Part shown: piece after piece, positions 10,325-19,645 of the stretch
How positions within the stretch are numbered: position 1 is the stretch's first letter
How the letters are laid out: each line of letters opens with the position of its first letter
Origin: Actinacidiphila alni
Lineage (GTDB): Bacteria; Actinomycetota; Actinomycetes; Streptomycetales; Streptomycetaceae
NCBI RefSeq assembly: GCF_900112845.1
Contig: NZ_FONG01000002.1
Span: 124,001-188,000, forward strand
DNA: 64,000 nt
Reading direction: 5' to 3'
Notes under the pieces: model-generated
The model's input: the letters and a program-made list of their open reading frames with translations, nothing else
What the model was told of the DNA's origin: nothing
Database searches by the model: none
Made by a program: the position numbers and the translations under genes

Positions 10325-10978
10325 GCGCTCGGCGGGGCGCTGGCCGGCAGCGGAAAGCCGCTGGTCGTCACCTCGGGGACCTTCACCATGGCCGCGGGGC
10401 GCGAGAGCGTCGAGACGGACCCGGCCGACACCGGCTCGCTCGCCCACTTCCGTATCCCCGGCGAGCGGGCCTGCCTGTCCTTCGCGGAGCACGGCGTGCG
10501 CGCGTCCGTGGTCCGGCTGGCGCCGACCGTGCACGGGCCCGGCGACATCGGCTTCGTCCCGATGATGGTCCAGGCGGCGCGTACGGCGGGCTTCTCCGGT
10601 TACGTCGGCGACGGCGTGAACCGCTGGCCCGCCGTCCACCGCGCGGACGCCGCCGTCCTCTTCCGCCTCGCCCTCGAACACGCCCCCACGGGCAGCGCCC
10701 TGCACGGTGTGGCCGAGAATCTCACCCTGAAGTCGATAGCGGAGAAGATCGCGGAAAAGCTCGCCCTGCCGGTCCGCTCCCTCGGCCCCGAGGAGGCCGT
10801 CGCGCACTTCGGCAGCCCGTTCTTCGCCACCGCGTACGCCACCGACGCCCCCGCCTCCGGCCGCCTCACCCGCGACCTCCTGGACTGGAGCCCGCGCCAC
10901 CCGACGCTCCTCCAGGACCTCGACGAGGGCGACTACTTCGACGCGCCCACCGGCGCCACGGCCGACCGCTGGGCCTGA
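10322..10978 (+). pseudogene. NAD-dependent epimerase/SDR, 5'-truncated
   Basis: SDR-family homology is in frame from about 10322 (DALGGALAGSGKPLVVTSGT) to the stop at 10978. It includes VRLAPTVHGPGD, YVGDGVNRWPAVHRADAA and GRLTRDLLDW, as in atypical SDR NAD(P)-dependent oxidoreductases. About 90 N-terminal residues, with the glycine-rich nucleotide-binding loop, are missing. An in-frame ATG at 10388 would give 196 residues but no cofactor site. The fragment abuts the TetR fragment with essentially no sequence between them, so both genes lost their 5' ends in one event. Confidence 0.75.
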
Positions 10979-10993
10979 GGGGCCCGCGCCTGC

Positions 10994-11605
10994 TTACAAG
11001 AGGTCGTCCGTACGGGAGAGCGGGGCGTGCAGCGCCGCGCGCAGGGCGGTCACCGTGGCCGGGGGCAGGCCGAAACGGGCGCGGCGCAGCGTCGGGGCGT
11101 GGGTCGCGATCAGGTCGAGGTCGCGGAGCTGGCGGCGGACCTCCTCGGCGAGCGCCTCCTCCGGGTCGTCCGCGTACGCGTCGCGCTCGGCGCCGTCCCA
11201 CGCGTCCGCCGCCTCCACCGCGCGGCCGCCCGCCCGTACGGCGAAGTCCGCGCAGCCGTGCAGATACGTCTCGGCCGCCGCGATCACGGCCGCCGCCGCA
11301 TTTTCGTCGGCGTCGTCGGGGCCGTCCTGGCCGAGGTTGTGGAAGTAGTCGCTCAAGTAGTGGGTCCCGAGGGCCCGTTTGACGTCCGTGAAGGCCGCGG
11401 TGTCGCCGAGGGCGCCGGCCCACACCGCGTCCAGCAGAGGGCGCGTTCCCACGGTGAAGGGGCGCCGTTCGGCGGGCGGCAGCGCTTCGTGCGCCCGCAG
11501 CAGCCGTTCGGCGACCCCGGCCGCGAAGACCGCGCGCTCGCCCTCGGAGGCGGCGGCGAGCCGGGCGGCGACCGATGCGTCCAGTTCCTTCCACACGTGC
11601 ATCAC
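10994..11605 (-). CDS. Hypothetical protein, helical
   Basis: I do not recognise the family. The 203-residue protein is soluble and rich in Ala, Leu and Arg, and is predicted mainly helical with no signal peptide or membrane segment. A segment HYLSDYFHNLGQDGPDDADE is its most distinctive stretch. The start is a GTG at 11605 or the next codon, ATG at 11602. Codon use matches the neighbours. It lies between the SDR remnant and a divergent, probably leaderless gene. Confidence 0.65.
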   Translation of the reverse strand: MMHVWKELDASVAARLAAASEGERAVFAAGVAERLLRAHEALPPAERRPFTVGTRPLLDAVWAGALGDTAAFTDVKRALGTHYLSDYFHNLGQDGPDDADENAAAAVIAAAETYLHGCADFAVRAGGRAVEAADAWDGAERDAYADDPEEALAEEVRRQLRDLDLIATHAPTLRRARFGLPPATVTALRAALHAPLSRTDDLL

Positions 11606-11680
11606 GATCGTGACCGTATCGCGGTCCGCGGGGCGGTTACGGCTGTCGCCGACACAGGTTCATCGGCCATACTGCGCGCC

Positions 11681-12355
11681 GTGGAGCAGAAAACTGGGCA
11701 GAGCACCCCGCCGATACCGCCCGCCGGGTTCGACCCGGCGTTCATCCCCGGCCTGACGCCTCCCGCGAGGTCCGCGGCCGAGGTGCCGCCCGGGTCCACG
11801 TTCGCCGCGGGCGCGGCGGACAAAGAGCCGGCCGGGACGCCGGAGGACGAGCCGGAGACGGCACCCGAGGCCGAGGTCGCGTCCGAGGCCGAGGACGCCG
11901 AGTCCGCCGAGTCCGCCGACGCTTCCGAGGAGGCGGCGGAGGGCGAGGACACCGGGCCGGTGTTCACCGTCTCCGACCGCCGCGGCTCGATCACCGCCGA
12001 CCGCACCGGCATCACCTTCAAGCTCGACGAGGAATCCGCCGAATTCGGCTGGGACGAGATCGGCGCCGTCGAGATCGACACCCCGCGCTTCGGCCGCCGC
12101 TTCTCCGTGACCGTCTACACCTCCAGCCGCCGCTGGTTCGACACCGACGTCGAGGCCCCCTCCAAGGCCGACCTCAAGACGTGGACGGCCGAACTCGAGT
12201 CGGTGCTCGACACGTACTTCGAGGACGACGAGGAGAAGGCTGCCGCCGAGGAGAAGGCCACCGAGGAAGTGGCGGAGGCCGCCGCCGGGACCGAGGCTTC
12301 GGACGCCGACACGTCGGAAGAGAAGGCCGAGAAGCCCGAGGACGCCGACGCGTAA
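11681..12355 (+). CDS. Hypothetical acidic protein with a PH-like central domain
   Basis: A 224-residue protein starting at a GTG. A CATACT-like -10 (about 11668-11673) lies just upstream with no room for a ribosome site, suggesting a leaderless mRNA. Residues 1-90 are Pro-rich then very acidic. About 90-175 form a beta-rich unit (FTVSDRRGSITADRTGITFK, EFGWDEIGAVEIDTP, RFSVTVYTSSRRWF) resembling a bacterial PH-like fold. The tail is a Glu/Lys/Ala-rich charged stretch. No enzyme motif is visible. It converges with the caspase-family gene with only five bases between stops. Confidence 0.7.
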   Translation: MEQKTGQSTPPIPPAGFDPAFIPGLTPPARSAAEVPPGSTFAAGAADKEPAGTPEDEPETAPEAEVASEAEDAESAESADASEEAAEGEDTGPVFTVSDRRGSITADRTGITFKLDEESAEFGWDEIGAVEIDTPRFGRRFSVTVYTSSRRWFDTDVEAPSKADLKTWTAELESVLDTYFEDDEEKAAAEEKATEEVAEAAAGTEASDADTSEEKAEKPEDADA

Positions 12356-12360
12356 CCGGC

Positions 12361-14532
12361 TCAGACGGCGGCGGCCCGCCCGGAGCCGGAGCCGGAGCCG
12401 TTGACGATCGCCCGGATCGCGTGGACCGTACCGCCGTCGGTGCCGAAGTAGACGAGCCCGCCCGCCACCGCGGGTGTCGCCTGAATGGCGTTCCCGGTGG
12501 GCAGGTGATCGATTCCGACTCCGGTGGCGGCGTCGAAGGCGAAGAGCTTGCCGTCCATGCCTCCGACGTAGAGGATGCCGTCCGCCACGGCCGGGGACGC
12601 GTTGAGCGCGGTGCCGGCGGAGACGCACCAGCGCAGGGCTCCGGTGGCCTCGTCGATCGCGTACAGATTGCCGTCACCGTCACCCGCGTACACCCGCCCG
12701 TCCGCGACGACCGGGGAGAATCGCACGGGGCTCAGGGTGGCGCAGCGCCAGACCTGTGTTCCGGTACCGGCTTCGAAGCGGTAGACCGCGCCGTCGTGCT
12801 CACCGACGATGTGGATTCCGAGTCCGTCCTCCGTGACGGCCCGCGGCGAGGACCAGGAATTGCGCAGGGCCAGTCGGGGTCCCTTCTTCCCGGTCACGGC
12901 GTCGGTCGCGTACGCGTTGCGGCCGGTGTTGCCGCACCACACCTGGTCGGCGGTCACGGCCACCCACTGCAGGTCGGACATGCCCACGCCGCGGTGCCAG
13001 CGCTCGTGCGGGTCGGTGACATAGAAGCAGCGGAGATAGAACCCGCCGACGAAGTACACCCATGGGCCACGGGCGGCGACCGCCGCGGCGGCCTTTTGCC
13101 TGTTCGCGTTCTTGTACGTCCACATGACGGTCCCGGACAGGGTGTCGACCGCGTACAACTGGCCGCCGACGGTGGCGGCGAAGACCAGGCCGCCCGCCAC
13201 GACCGGCGTGGACCGCACGGGTTGGTCGGTGGTGAGCCGCCACCGCTGCTCGCCGGTGGCGGCGTCGAACGCGTACAGGTGATGGCCGTCGGAATCGGAG
13301 CCGCCGTCGCCGCAGACGTACAGCACTCCGTCCGCCACGATCAACGGCGCGCGCACAGCGCCGTCGACGCGAGTGGTCCAACCGGGGGCGGCCGCCGGAG
13401 CGGGCTGCTCGGGCACGACGACGGGCTGCTCGGGCGCCGTCACCGGCGCCGTCACCGAGGCGGGGGTGTCCACCGAGGGCTCCGCCGGCTCCGGCCCCTC
13501 TTCCGCCACGTGCGGTACTTCCGTGTCCGGCGGTTCGGCGTCCCTCGGCTCCCGGATCTGCGAGCGCAGCACCTCGTTCGCCGCCGCCGACACGCGGCGC
13601 GAGTCGTCCTCCGCGAGCCGTTCCAACTCCGCCGTCGCGCGCTCGCGCACCAGAGGGTTGCCGATGCGGAGCAGGCGGGCGAGGGCGTCGACGGCGCCGA
13701 GGCGGTCCGTGGCGATGGGGCTGTCGAGGGAGTTGGCCAGGTGCGCGGGCAGCGTCCAGTGGACGTTGCGGGCGATGACGATCTGGCCCTCGACGTCGGC
13801 CTGCTTCTTCGGCCGCTGCTGCGGCATCTCGTCGACGACCTTCTCGTGCACGTACGCGTACAGCTCGTCGAGCGTGATGTCACCGTCGCCGTCGAGGTCG
13901 GCGGTGCCGTCGCGCAGACCGTTGACGAGGTGGTGGGTGAAGACCGAGCGGGCGGTGCCGCCGCGCAGCTCGCCGTCGCTCTCGAAGGAGAACTGGCTGG
14001 CGTCGGCGGCGGTGAGGACGGTACGGCCGCGGCCGCCGAAGGGTTCGAGGGCGTGCGTCTCGCCGTCGGACTTGGTGAGGCCGCCCGCTGCCGGGAAGGC
14101 GCCGCCGTAGCAGCAGTCGAGGATCAGCACCTGGCGGCGTGACATGCAGTCGGCCAGCGCCCGGTCGACGAGTTCGGCGGGGAGCGAGGTGAACGCGAGG
14201 TTGTCGCGGCGGGTGTTGGTCATCGCCAGGTGCAGCCGGCCGGCGTCGTCCTTGAGGCCGTGGCCGGTGAAGTAGAGCAGTACGAGGTCGTCGCGGCGCC
14301 GGTCGCGGCAGAGTTCGCCGATGGCCCGGCCGACCTCGTAATGCGGCTGGTTGACGAGCGTGGTGACCTCGAAGCCCGCGATGTCCGGGTCGCGCAGCGT
14401 CTCGCCGAGCGCCTCCGCGTCGTGCGCGGGCGCGGTCAACTGCCGTAGCCCCGCGTCCTCGTGCGCGTACGTCGCGATCAGCAGAGCCAGCCGTCGCCCC
14501 ACTCGTCCCACTCTCCCCGCGTCGAGGTCCAC
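12361..14532 (-). CDS. Caspase-family protease with EF-hand and PQQ-like beta-propeller
   Basis: A 723-residue multidomain protein. Residues 10-255 are a C14 caspase-like domain: His91 in YFTGHG and the Cys140-Cys141 pair in LDCCYGG give the catalytic dyad (Cys141 most likely). An EF-hand loop DLDGDGDITLDE (212-223) sits within this domain, suggesting calcium control. About 265-330 is a short helical segment; 330-385 is a Pro/Glu/Ala-rich linker. From 385 on are about seven PQQ-like blades (VADGVLYVCGDG, VAGGLVFAATVGG, VADGRVYAGDGDG, VADGILYVGGMDG and so on), likely a propeller for protein binding. The start is a GTG at 14532. No signal peptide is seen, so it is probably cytoplasmic. The substrate is unknown. 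Confidence 0.85.
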   Translation of the reverse strand: MDLDAGRVGRVGRRLALLIATYAHEDAGLRQLTAPAHDAEALGETLRDPDIAGFEVTTLVNQPHYEVGRAIGELCRDRRRDDLVLLYFTGHGLKDDAGRLHLAMTNTRRDNLAFTSLPAELVDRALADCMSRRQVLILDCCYGGAFPAAGGLTKSDGETHALEPFGGRGRTVLTAADASQFSFESDGELRGGTARSVFTHHLVNGLRDGTADLDGDGDITLDELYAYVHEKVVDEMPQQRPKKQADVEGQIVIARNVHWTLPAHLANSLDSPIATDRLGAVDALARLLRIGNPLVRERATAELERLAEDDSRRVSAAANEVLRSQIREPRDAEPPDTEVPHVAEEGPEPAEPSVDTPASVTAPVTAPEQPVVVPEQPAPAAAPGWTTRVDGAVRAPLIVADGVLYVCGDGGSDSDGHHLYAFDAATGEQRWRLTTDQPVRSTPVVAGGLVFAATVGGQLYAVDTLSGTVMWTYKNANRQKAAAAVAARGPWVYFVGGFYLRCFYVTDPHERWHRGVGMSDLQWVAVTADQVWCGNTGRNAYATDAVTGKKGPRLALRNSWSSPRAVTEDGLGIHIVGEHDGAVYRFEAGTGTQVWRCATLSPVRFSPVVADGRVYAGDGDGNLYAIDEATGALRWCVSAGTALNASPAVADGILYVGGMDGKLFAFDAATGVGIDHLPTGNAIQATPAVAGGLVYFGTDGGTVHAIRAIVNGSGSGSGRAAAV

Positions 14533-14720
14533 GACCGCGGTTCCTTGCCATGGTCCCGGTCCGCCCCCCGATTCTGCCCCCTGCCGGGCCGGGGCCGAAC
14601 CGACTTGCCCGAGTTCGCCGAGCGGCCCGCGGGCGGCGGCCCGCCCGGCGGGTCACGATGCAACGACTGATGCGGGAGTGTGCAAGAAGACAACTGCAAG
14701 CCGTACTTCATCGCCAAAGT

Positions 14721-14737
14721 TGCGAAATCATTTCGCA
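14721..14737. promoter_or_regulatory. Palindromic operator candidate upstream of the beta-helix glycosidase
   Basis: TGCGAAAT-C-ATTTCGCA is a perfect 8-bp inverted repeat about 90 bp before the ATG at 14827. It is AT-rich against its surroundings. Sugar-responsive repressors in streptomycetes usually bind such palindromes near secreted hydrolase genes. It does not match the CebR or DasR consensus that I know. Confidence 0.55.
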
Positions 14738-14826
14738 CGAGCCTTGTGGTGCGCGATCCGCGCGACCTACTGTCACCTCACCCTCTCGGCAGATCTCGGG
14801 CAGATCTCGACAGAAACGAGCTTTCG

Positions 14827-16902
14827 ATGTCTCGGAGCAGCACAGCCGCCGCGGCGGAGCCGGCGGGCAGACCGCGGCGAAGAGCCGCGGCCGTCGTGGC
14901 GTCGGCGACCGCGGTCGCCGTCGGGTTCGGCATCCTGGCCGGTGGCACGACGGCCATGGCCGGTACGGGGAAGGCCGCGGCCGGCGGCGGGCCGGTGGTG
15001 ACCCGGGCCGCGCTCGACCCCGCCCTGGTGGCCGGCCGCGGCGCGACCGTCGGCTTCAGCGAGCAGGAGGCGGAGAACGCCGCCACCAACGGCACGGTCA
15101 TCGGCCCGGGCCGGGACGCGTACACGCTGCCCGCGGAGGCGTCGGGCCGCAAGGCGGTGTCGCTGACGCCGGGCCAGTACGTGGAGTTCACGCTGCCGAG
15201 CGCCGCCAACGCGATCACCGTGCGCTACAGCATTCCTGACGCTCCGTCAGGCGGCGGCATCACCTCGCCGCTCGACGTGACCGTCAACGGCGGCCACCGG
15301 CAGTCGATGTCGCTCACCTCGCAGTACGCGTGGCTCTACAACCTGTATCCGTTCTCGAACGACCCGAACGCCGACATCCTGCACCCCGACTACTGGGTGA
15401 CCGAGTGCTCCTGTGTCCCCCAGGACACCACCCCGGCACCGGTGTTCGCCAAGCCCTTCCGGCCCAACCACTTCTACGACGAGCAGCGGCTGTCGCTCGG
15501 CCGTACGTACCGCGCGGGCGACAAGGTGCGGCTGAAGGTGCCCGCGGGCGCCGCCGCCGCGACCACCACCATCGACCTGCTCGACTCGCAGCTCGTGGCG
15601 CCGCCGAAGGTCGACATCATCGCGGCCAACGTCCTTGCCTTCGGGGCCGATCCGACCGGCCGCCGCGACTCGGCGAACGCCATCGACAAGGCCATCGCCT
15701 TCGCCAGGCTCACCCACCTGAAGGTCTACATCCCGCCGGGCACGTACCAGGTCAACCGGCACATCGTCGTCGACAATGTGACGATCGAGGGCGCGGGCAG
15801 CTGGTACACCACCATCAAGGGCCACCAGGTCGACCTGGCCAAGCCCGCGCCGGACGGGTCCGTCCACACGGGCGTCGGCTTCTACGGCAAGGACGCGGCG
15901 GACGGCGGCAGTTCGAACGTCCACCTGTCCGGTTTCGCCATCCAGGGCGACGTCCGCGAGCGGATCGACACCGACCAGGTCAACGGCATCGGCGGCTCGC
16001 TCAGCAACTCCACCATCGACGGCCTGTACATCCAGCACACCAAGGTCGGCATGTGGTTCGACGGGCCGATGCACAACCTCAAGATCACCAACAATGTGAT
16101 CGTCGACCAGATCGCGGACGGCATCAACTTCCACACCGGCGTGACCGATTCGTCGATCTCCGACAACTTCCTGCGCAACACCGGTGACGACGCGCTCGCG
16201 ATGTGGTCGGAGAAGACCGAGGACGCGCGCAACACCATCGACCACAACACCGTGCAGACCCCGGTGCTCGCCAACGGCATCGCCGTCTACGGCGGCACCG
16301 ACAACACTGTCTCGGCCAACCTGATCGCGGACCCGATCCGCGAGGGCAGCGCCATCCAGGTCGGCTCGCGCTTCGGCTCCGAGGCGTTCACCGGCCACCT
16401 GTGGATCACCGACAACACCACGGTGCGGGCGGGCACGTACGAGCTGAACTGGAACATCGGGCTCGGCGCGATCTGGTTCTACGCGCTGGAGAAGAACATC
16501 GACGCGGACATCCGGGTGACCGGGGACAACTTCCTCGACAGCACCTACAACGCGATCATGCTCGTCTCGGACTTCCCGGTGAAGGACCTGTACTCCATCA
16601 CCAACGTCCACTTCAAGGACATCAAGGTCGACGGCACCGGCACCTCGGTGGTCAGCGGCCGGACGGCGGGCTCCGCGAGCTTCGAGAACGTGGACGCGCG
16701 CAATGTCGGCGCCGTCGGCGTCAACAACTGCGGCTCCTTCCACTTCACGCCCGCGGGCTCGGAGTTCTCCCTCACCGACCTCGGCGGCAACGACGGCGGC
16801 GGTACGACCGGGGCGTGGCTCGCCCCGTGGGAGCTGCCCAACACGATCACCTGCGACGACCGCCCGCCGGTCGTGGCGCCGCCGGCCCCGTCGGCGTGGT
16901 GA
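14827..16902 (+). CDS. Secreted right-handed beta-helix glycoside hydrolase, possibly GH87 (alpha-1,3-glucanase/mycodextranase-like)
   Basis: A 691-residue exported enzyme. The N-terminus (RPRRRAAAVVASATAV...) has a basic stretch and hydrophobic core typical of a long Sec or Tat signal. Next is a carbohydrate-binding-like beta-sandwich (EQEAENAATNGTVIG...QYVEFTLPSAANAI). From about 270 a pectate-lyase-type beta-helix begins (VLAFGADPTGRRDSANAIDKA) with coils such as ITNNVIVDQIADGINFHTG. A catalytic-looking NTGDDALAMWS lies near 456. This layout resembles actinobacterial GH87 alpha-1,3-glucanase and mycodextranase annotations; GH28 or GH49 relatives are alternatives. It may attack fungal cell-wall glucan, alongside the chitosanase further on. 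Confidence 0.75.
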   Translation: MSRSSTAAAAEPAGRPRRRAAAVVASATAVAVGFGILAGGTTAMAGTGKAAAGGGPVVTRAALDPALVAGRGATVGFSEQEAENAATNGTVIGPGRDAYTLPAEASGRKAVSLTPGQYVEFTLPSAANAITVRYSIPDAPSGGGITSPLDVTVNGGHRQSMSLTSQYAWLYNLYPFSNDPNADILHPDYWVTECSCVPQDTTPAPVFAKPFRPNHFYDEQRLSLGRTYRAGDKVRLKVPAGAAAATTTIDLLDSQLVAPPKVDIIAANVLAFGADPTGRRDSANAIDKAIAFARLTHLKVYIPPGTYQVNRHIVVDNVTIEGAGSWYTTIKGHQVDLAKPAPDGSVHTGVGFYGKDAADGGSSNVHLSGFAIQGDVRERIDTDQVNGIGGSLSNSTIDGLYIQHTKVGMWFDGPMHNLKITNNVIVDQIADGINFHTGVTDSSISDNFLRNTGDDALAMWSEKTEDARNTIDHNTVQTPVLANGIAVYGGTDNTVSANLIADPIREGSAIQVGSRFGSEAFTGHLWITDNTTVRAGTYELNWNIGLGAIWFYALEKNIDADIRVTGDNFLDSTYNAIMLVSDFPVKDLYSITNVHFKDIKVDGTGTSVVSGRTAGSASFENVDARNVGAVGVNNCGSFHFTPAGSEFSLTDLGGNDGGGTTGAWLAPWELPNTITCDDRPPVVAPPAPSAW

Positions 16903-17058
16903 CCCGTACGGCGGCCGGCGGTACGTGAGGCCGGACCCGGACCGGAACGGCCGTACGGCCGCGAGGCGCTAAGAAAGCGTTAAGACTCGCGGGGCGCGGT
17001 GACCGCGCCGGGGGCCCGCACCCCGGCAAAGTCCCCGCCGGAACGACAAAATGGCTGG

Positions 17059-17088
17059 TCGGCCGCCCGGAACACCCCGGGCGGCCGA
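17059..17088. terminator. Strong hairpin, possible terminator
   Basis: A perfect 12-bp stem TCGGCCGCCCGG/CCGGGCGGCCGA has a 6-base loop (AACACC). It lies 157 bp after the glycosidase stop and 90 bp before the permease start. There is no T-tract, which is common in streptomycete terminators. Confidence 0.55.
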
Positions 17089-17177
17089 TCGCGTGTCCGG
17101 GGTACGCGATGCGTACGCTGGCCGGGCCGTCATCCGCGATGGCCCGACCGATCCGCCGCACCCCAGGAGCCCCCCGG

Positions 17178-19154
17178 ATGACCACGACCGTCCCGCCCGA
17201 GCGGTCCGCCACGCCGCCGCACGGCAGCCGTCTGCGCGCCTGGCTGCTGGAGGGCCTGTCCGACATGGGCAAGCACCAGACGGCCGGCGCGGACGCGGCG
17301 GCCGAGACCGCCCCGCACAAGGGGCAGCGCTGGTGGCGGGTGATGTGCCTGACCGGCGTCGACTACTTCTCCACCCTCGGCTACCAGCCCGGCATCGCGG
17401 CGCTCGCCGCCGGACTGCTGTCGCCGGTCGCCACGATCGTGCTGGTGGTCGTCACGCTCGCGGGCGCGCTGCCGGTCTACCGGCGGGTCGCCGAGGAGAG
17501 TCCGCACGGCGCGGGCTCCATCGCGATGCTGGAACGGCTGCTGTCCTTCTGGAAGGGCAAGCTGTTCGTCCTGACCCTGCTGGGCTTCGCCGCCACCGAC
17601 TTCCTGATCACGATGACGCTGTCGGCCGCCGACGCCTCCACCCACCTGGTGGAGAACCCGCACTTCTCCGGCGCCCTGCACAGCCACCAGATGATCATCA
17701 CGCTGATCCTGCTCGCGCTGCTCGGCGCGGTCTTCCTCAAGGGTTTCCTGGAGGCCATCGGGATCGCGGTGGTGCTGGTCGGCGTCTATCTGGCGCTCAA
17801 TGTCGCTGTCGTGGTGGCCGGCTTCTGGCACGTCGCGACCGCCGGGCACGTCGTCACCGACTGGTCGCACGGGCTCACCGCGGAACGCGGCAACGTCTTC
17901 GTCATGATCGGCGTCTCGCTGCTGATCTTCCCCAAGCTGGCGCTCGGCATGTCCGGTTTCGAGACCGGCGTCGCCGTCATGCCCAATGTCTCCGGCGACC
18001 CCGACGACACCGAGGAGCACCCGGCCGGGCGGATCCGCGACACCAAGAAGCTGCTGACGACGGCCGCGCTCATCATGAGCGCCTTCCTGATCTGCACCAG
18101 CTTCATCACCACGGTGCTCATCCCGAAGAAGGAGTTCGAGACCGGCGGCCAGGCCAACGGCCGCGCGCTCGCGTACCTCGCGCACGAATACCTCGGCTCC
18201 GCCTTCGGCACCGTCTACGACTTCTCCACCATCGCCATCCTCTGGTTCGCGGGCGCCTCCGCGATGGCCGGCCTGCTCAATCTGATGCCGCGCTACCTGC
18301 CGCGCTACGGGATGGCCCCGCACTGGGCCCGCGCGGTCCGGCCCATGGTGCTGGTCTTCATCCTCGTCGCCTTCCTCGTCACCTGGATCTTCGACGCAAG
18401 CGTCGACAAGCAGGGCGGCGCGTACGCCACCGGCGTGCTGGTGCTGATGAGTTCGGCCGCGCTCGCCGTCACCATCGCCGCCCGCGAGGCCCGGCAGCGA
18501 CGCTGGGCGGTCGGCTTCGCGGTGATCTCGGTGGTGTTCCTCTACACCACCGTCGTCAACGTCGTCGAGCGGCCCGACGGCGTCAAGATCGGTGCCTGCT
18601 TCATCGCCGGGATCATCCTCGTCTCGCTGCTGTCCCGGCTCGCCCGCGCCTTCGAACTGCGCGTCACCGGCGTCGAGTTGGACCCCATGGCACAGCGCTT
18701 CGTCCGCGACATCGCCAGCCGCCGCATCCGCTTCATCGCCAACGAGCCGGGGCTGCGGGACGCGGCGGAATACCGCGACAAGGTCCAGCAGATCCGGGCC
18801 GACAACGACATCCCGGCCGAGGACGACCTGGTCTTCGTCGAGGTCACCGTCACCGACGCGTCCGACTTCGAGTCGGCGCTCCAGGTCACCGGGCACGTCC
18901 TGCACGGGCGTTACCGCGTGCTGTCCCTGGAAAGCTCCTCCGTCCCCAACGCGCTGGCCGCCCTCCTGCTCCACGTCCGCGACACCACCGGCTGCAAGCC
19001 GCACATCTACTTCGAGTGGACCGAGGGCGGCCCCTTCGCCAACTTCCTCCGCTTCTTCCTCTTCGGCCACGGCGAGGTCGCCCCGGTCACCCGCGAGGTC
19101 CTCCGCGAGGCCGAGCCCGACCGCGCCCGCCGCCCCCGCGTCCACGTGGGCTGA
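17178..19154 (+). CDS. APC-superfamily permease with C-terminal cytoplasmic domain
   Basis: A 658-residue membrane protein with about 11-12 hydrophobic segments between residues 60 and 500. The first carries the distinctive [15 protein letters not shown] segment. A soluble domain of about 150 residues follows ([17 protein letters not shown]...[13 protein letters not shown]). It is annotated in related genomes as an amino-acid/APC permease; the substrate is not evident and an ion could equally be carried. The ATG at 17178 has AGGAG nine bases upstream, better than the in-frame start at 17109. It appears to be a single-gene unit. Confidence 0.8.
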   Translation: MTTTVPPERSATPPHGSRLRAWLLEGLSDMGKHQTAGADAAAETAPHKGQRWWRVMCLTGVDYFSTLGYQPGIAALAAGLLSPVATIVLVVVTLAGALPVYRRVAEESPHGAGSIAMLERLLSFWKGKLFVLTLLGFAATDFLITMTLSAADASTHLVENPHFSGALHSHQMIITLILLALLGAVFLKGFLEAIGIAVVLVGVYLALNVAVVVAGFWHVATAGHVVTDWSHGLTAERGNVFVMIGVSLLIFPKLALGMSGFETGVAVMPNVSGDPDDTEEHPAGRIRDTKKLLTTAALIMSAFLICTSFITTVLIPKKEFETGGQANGRALAYLAHEYLGSAFGTVYDFSTIAILWFAGASAMAGLLNLMPRYLPRYGMAPHWARAVRPMVLVFILVAFLVTWIFDASVDKQGGAYATGVLVLMSSAALAVTIAAREARQRRWAVGFAVISVVFLYTTVVNVVERPDGVKIGACFIAGIILVSLLSRLARAFELRVTGVELDPMAQRFVRDIASRRIRFIANEPGLRDAAEYRDKVQQIRADNDIPAEDDLVFVEVTVTDASDFESALQVTGHVLHGRYRVLSLESSSVPNALAALLLHVRDTTGCKPHIYFEWTEGGPFANFLRFFLFGHGEVAPVTREVLREAEPDRARRPRVHVG

Positions 19155-19322
19155 ACCCTTGGCAGGGGGTGCCCGACAGGGGCGAAGGGCACGCATTCCG
19201 TAAGGGGAACGTGTGGGAACGCGCCGTAGGCGTCAAGCAGGCGTCAGGGGGTCGGGGCCCGGGCCCGGGCGGGGTGAAGGTGGAGGAGAAGCCGCAGGAT
19301 CCCGCACCGAAGGAGCACCCCC
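19155..19322. other. Intergenic region with a repeat-element relic
   Basis: The stretch at about 19167-19184 (GGGTGCCCGACAGGGGCG) is identical to the left approach of repeat copy A (7767-7784), so a short relic of that element lies here. The rest holds the promoter and ribosome site of the SAV_915 gene. Confidence 0.5.
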
Positions 19323-19622
19323 GTGGAGACAGCCGACCCTCTTGATGCCCCGCTCTTCGTCCCCGTCCGACCGGGTCCGGCGGGCTGCTGGACGGCGCGG
19401 CTGTTCCGCTCGCCGCTCGGCACCCGCACCGCGGTGGCCTTCACCGGCGAGGACCGGCTGGTCCGCACGCTCGGTCCGGCGCAGCCGTGGATCCGGCTGT
19501 CCGAGCGGGCGCTGCGCGCGCTCACCGCGCCGCTCGGGGTGACGGCGCTGCGGATCGACCCGAGGCTGACGGCGCCGGCGCCCGCACCCGTGGCGGCGCC
19601 GGCCCCCGTACTGGCCGCGTAG
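19323..19622 (+). CDS. SAV_915-family protein
   Basis: A 99-residue protein of the actinobacterial SAV_915 family, recognised by LFVPVRPGPAGCWTARLFRSPLGTRTAVAFT and VRTLGPAQPWIRLSERALRAL. The C-terminus is an Ala/Pro-rich tail. The molecular function of the family is unknown. The GTG start has AAGGAG upstream. The stop lies 23 bp before the DAP-decarboxylase-like gene, so the two are probably co-transcribed; this pairing is a clue to function. Confidence 0.85.
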   Translation: METADPLDAPLFVPVRPGPAGCWTARLFRSPLGTRTAVAFTGEDRLVRTLGPAQPWIRLSERALRALTAPLGVTALRIDPRLTAPAPAPVAAPAPVLAA

Positions 19623-19645
19623 CGAGAGGCAGGAGGAGGCAGGAG

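Noticed and set aside
10325..10548. Longer N-terminus for the TetR gene
   Set aside because: These codons are the reverse complement of the SDR coding sequence and do not form TetR helix 1.
14849..16743. Long minus-strand open frame opposite the beta-helix glycosidase
   Set aside because: It is the antisense of a gene with a signal peptide and clear beta-helix coils.
16903..17177. c-di-AMP (ydaO-type) riboswitch upstream of the permease
   Set aside because: I looked for the conserved ydaO core and did not find it; the region holds a simple perfect hairpin instead.
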